A stretch of DNA of 5,201 nucleotides from assembly GCA_007280315.1 (NCBI GenBank), contig QYQC01000007.1, positions 1 through 5,201 of the forward strand, read 5' to 3'. A model generated the notes under the pieces. It saw only the letters and a program-made list of their open reading frames with translations. It did no database searches and was not told where the DNA came from. The translations under genes were made by a program, and so were the position numbers. This DNA is from Betaproteobacteria bacterium. Its GTDB lineage: Bacteria > Pseudomonadota > Gammaproteobacteria > Burkholderiales > SG8-39. The stretch's first letter is position 1, and each line of letters begins with the position of its first letter. Shown here piece after piece: positions 4,957-5,201 of this stretch.

Positions 4957-5201
4957 ATGAAGGCGAATGCAATGTCCAATTTTGAAATCGTCACGCGCGA
5001 GGATTTCTCCGACGTCACCTATCTGCTCGAGGTGCGCCATCCCCTGATGTCCAAAGCGGCGAAGCCGGGCCAATTCGTGATCGTGATGCTGAACGAGCAC
5101 GGCGAGCGCATCCCGCTGACCATCGCCGATTTCGACATCAAAAAGGGAACCATCACGCTGGTGATCCAGGCGGTGGGCAAGACCACCAGGCAGATGCAGC
5201 A
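4957..5201 (+). CDS. NfnA/SudB-type FAD/NAD(P)-binding oxidoreductase subunit, 3'-truncated
   Basis: The 81 visible codons match the amino terminus of the small flavoprotein subunit of NADH-dependent ferredoxin-NADP oxidoreductase (NfnA), also annotated as sulfide dehydrogenase subunit SudB, in the ferredoxin-NADP reductase superfamily. KPGQFVIVML (36-45) and RIPLTIADFD (51-60) belong to the FAD-binding beta-barrel; RIPLTIAD is the family's form of the flavin-contacting motif. GTITLVIQAVGKTTRQM (64-80) is also typical. The NAD(P) domain and the carboxy-terminal iron-sulfur cysteines lie beyond the window. The start is uncertain: ATG 4957 follows AAGG by nine bases, while ATG 4972 follows GAAGG by eight and gives a length closer to relatives I recall. 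A GltD-like large subunit would be expected next. Whether it handles ferredoxin/NADPH or sulfur compounds cannot be told from this part. Confidence 0.88.
   Translation, partial: MKANAMSNFEIVTREDFSDVTYLLEVRHPLMSKAAKPGQFVIVMLNEHGERIPLTIADFDIKKGTITLVIQAVGKTTRQMQ

Overview
The window is about 5.2 kb of GC-rich DNA from a Gram-negative proteobacterium. The tolB-pal-cpoB order, the Pal OmpA-like domain (YNLALGQKRADSV, VSLGEEKP) and the CpoB amino terminus (GMFDDEEARKAI after the signal peptide) look most like Betaproteobacteria. That placement is an inference from sequence style, not from a search. The first 20 bases are not genomic: they match the Illumina Nextera mosaic end at 18 of 20 positions, so the window starts at the raw end of an assembled contig.

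Positions 21-2215 hold the distal half of the Tol-Pal cell-envelope operon: the TolB beta-propeller (5' end missing), the outer-membrane lipoprotein Pal, and the periplasmic coiled-coil/TPR protein CpoB. These are packed 20 and 3 bases apart. Only 31 bases follow before queC (7-cyano-7-deazaguanine synthase, queuosine pathway), and they are almost filled by one REP-type palindrome. In many proteobacteria queE lies between cpoB and queC; here it is missing and the REP sits at that place.

Positions 2934-4190 hold a promoter-like region with an embedded palindrome, then a YeeE/YedE (DUF395) membrane transporter of the thiosulfate/sulfur uptake family that keeps all three signature cysteines. Next, a sigma70-type promoter with a perfect -35 box and an upstream direct repeat drives two tRNA-Lys genes (anticodons TTT and CTT).

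A 458-base stretch with no convincing gene separates the tRNAs from the last gene. That gene is the start of an NfnA/SudB-type FAD/NAD(P)-binding subunit (ferredoxin-NADP reductase / sulfide dehydrogenase family), cut off by the window end. The sulfur transporter and the SudB-like gene hint at sulfur or reductant metabolism, but they are separate transcription units as far as can be seen. I see no CRISPR array, transposase gene or phage gene, and no obviously new multi-gene system. The points most worth attention are the REP in the queE position (which may also shape queC translation), the adapter remnant with probable base-call errors, and the tRNA promoter architecture.
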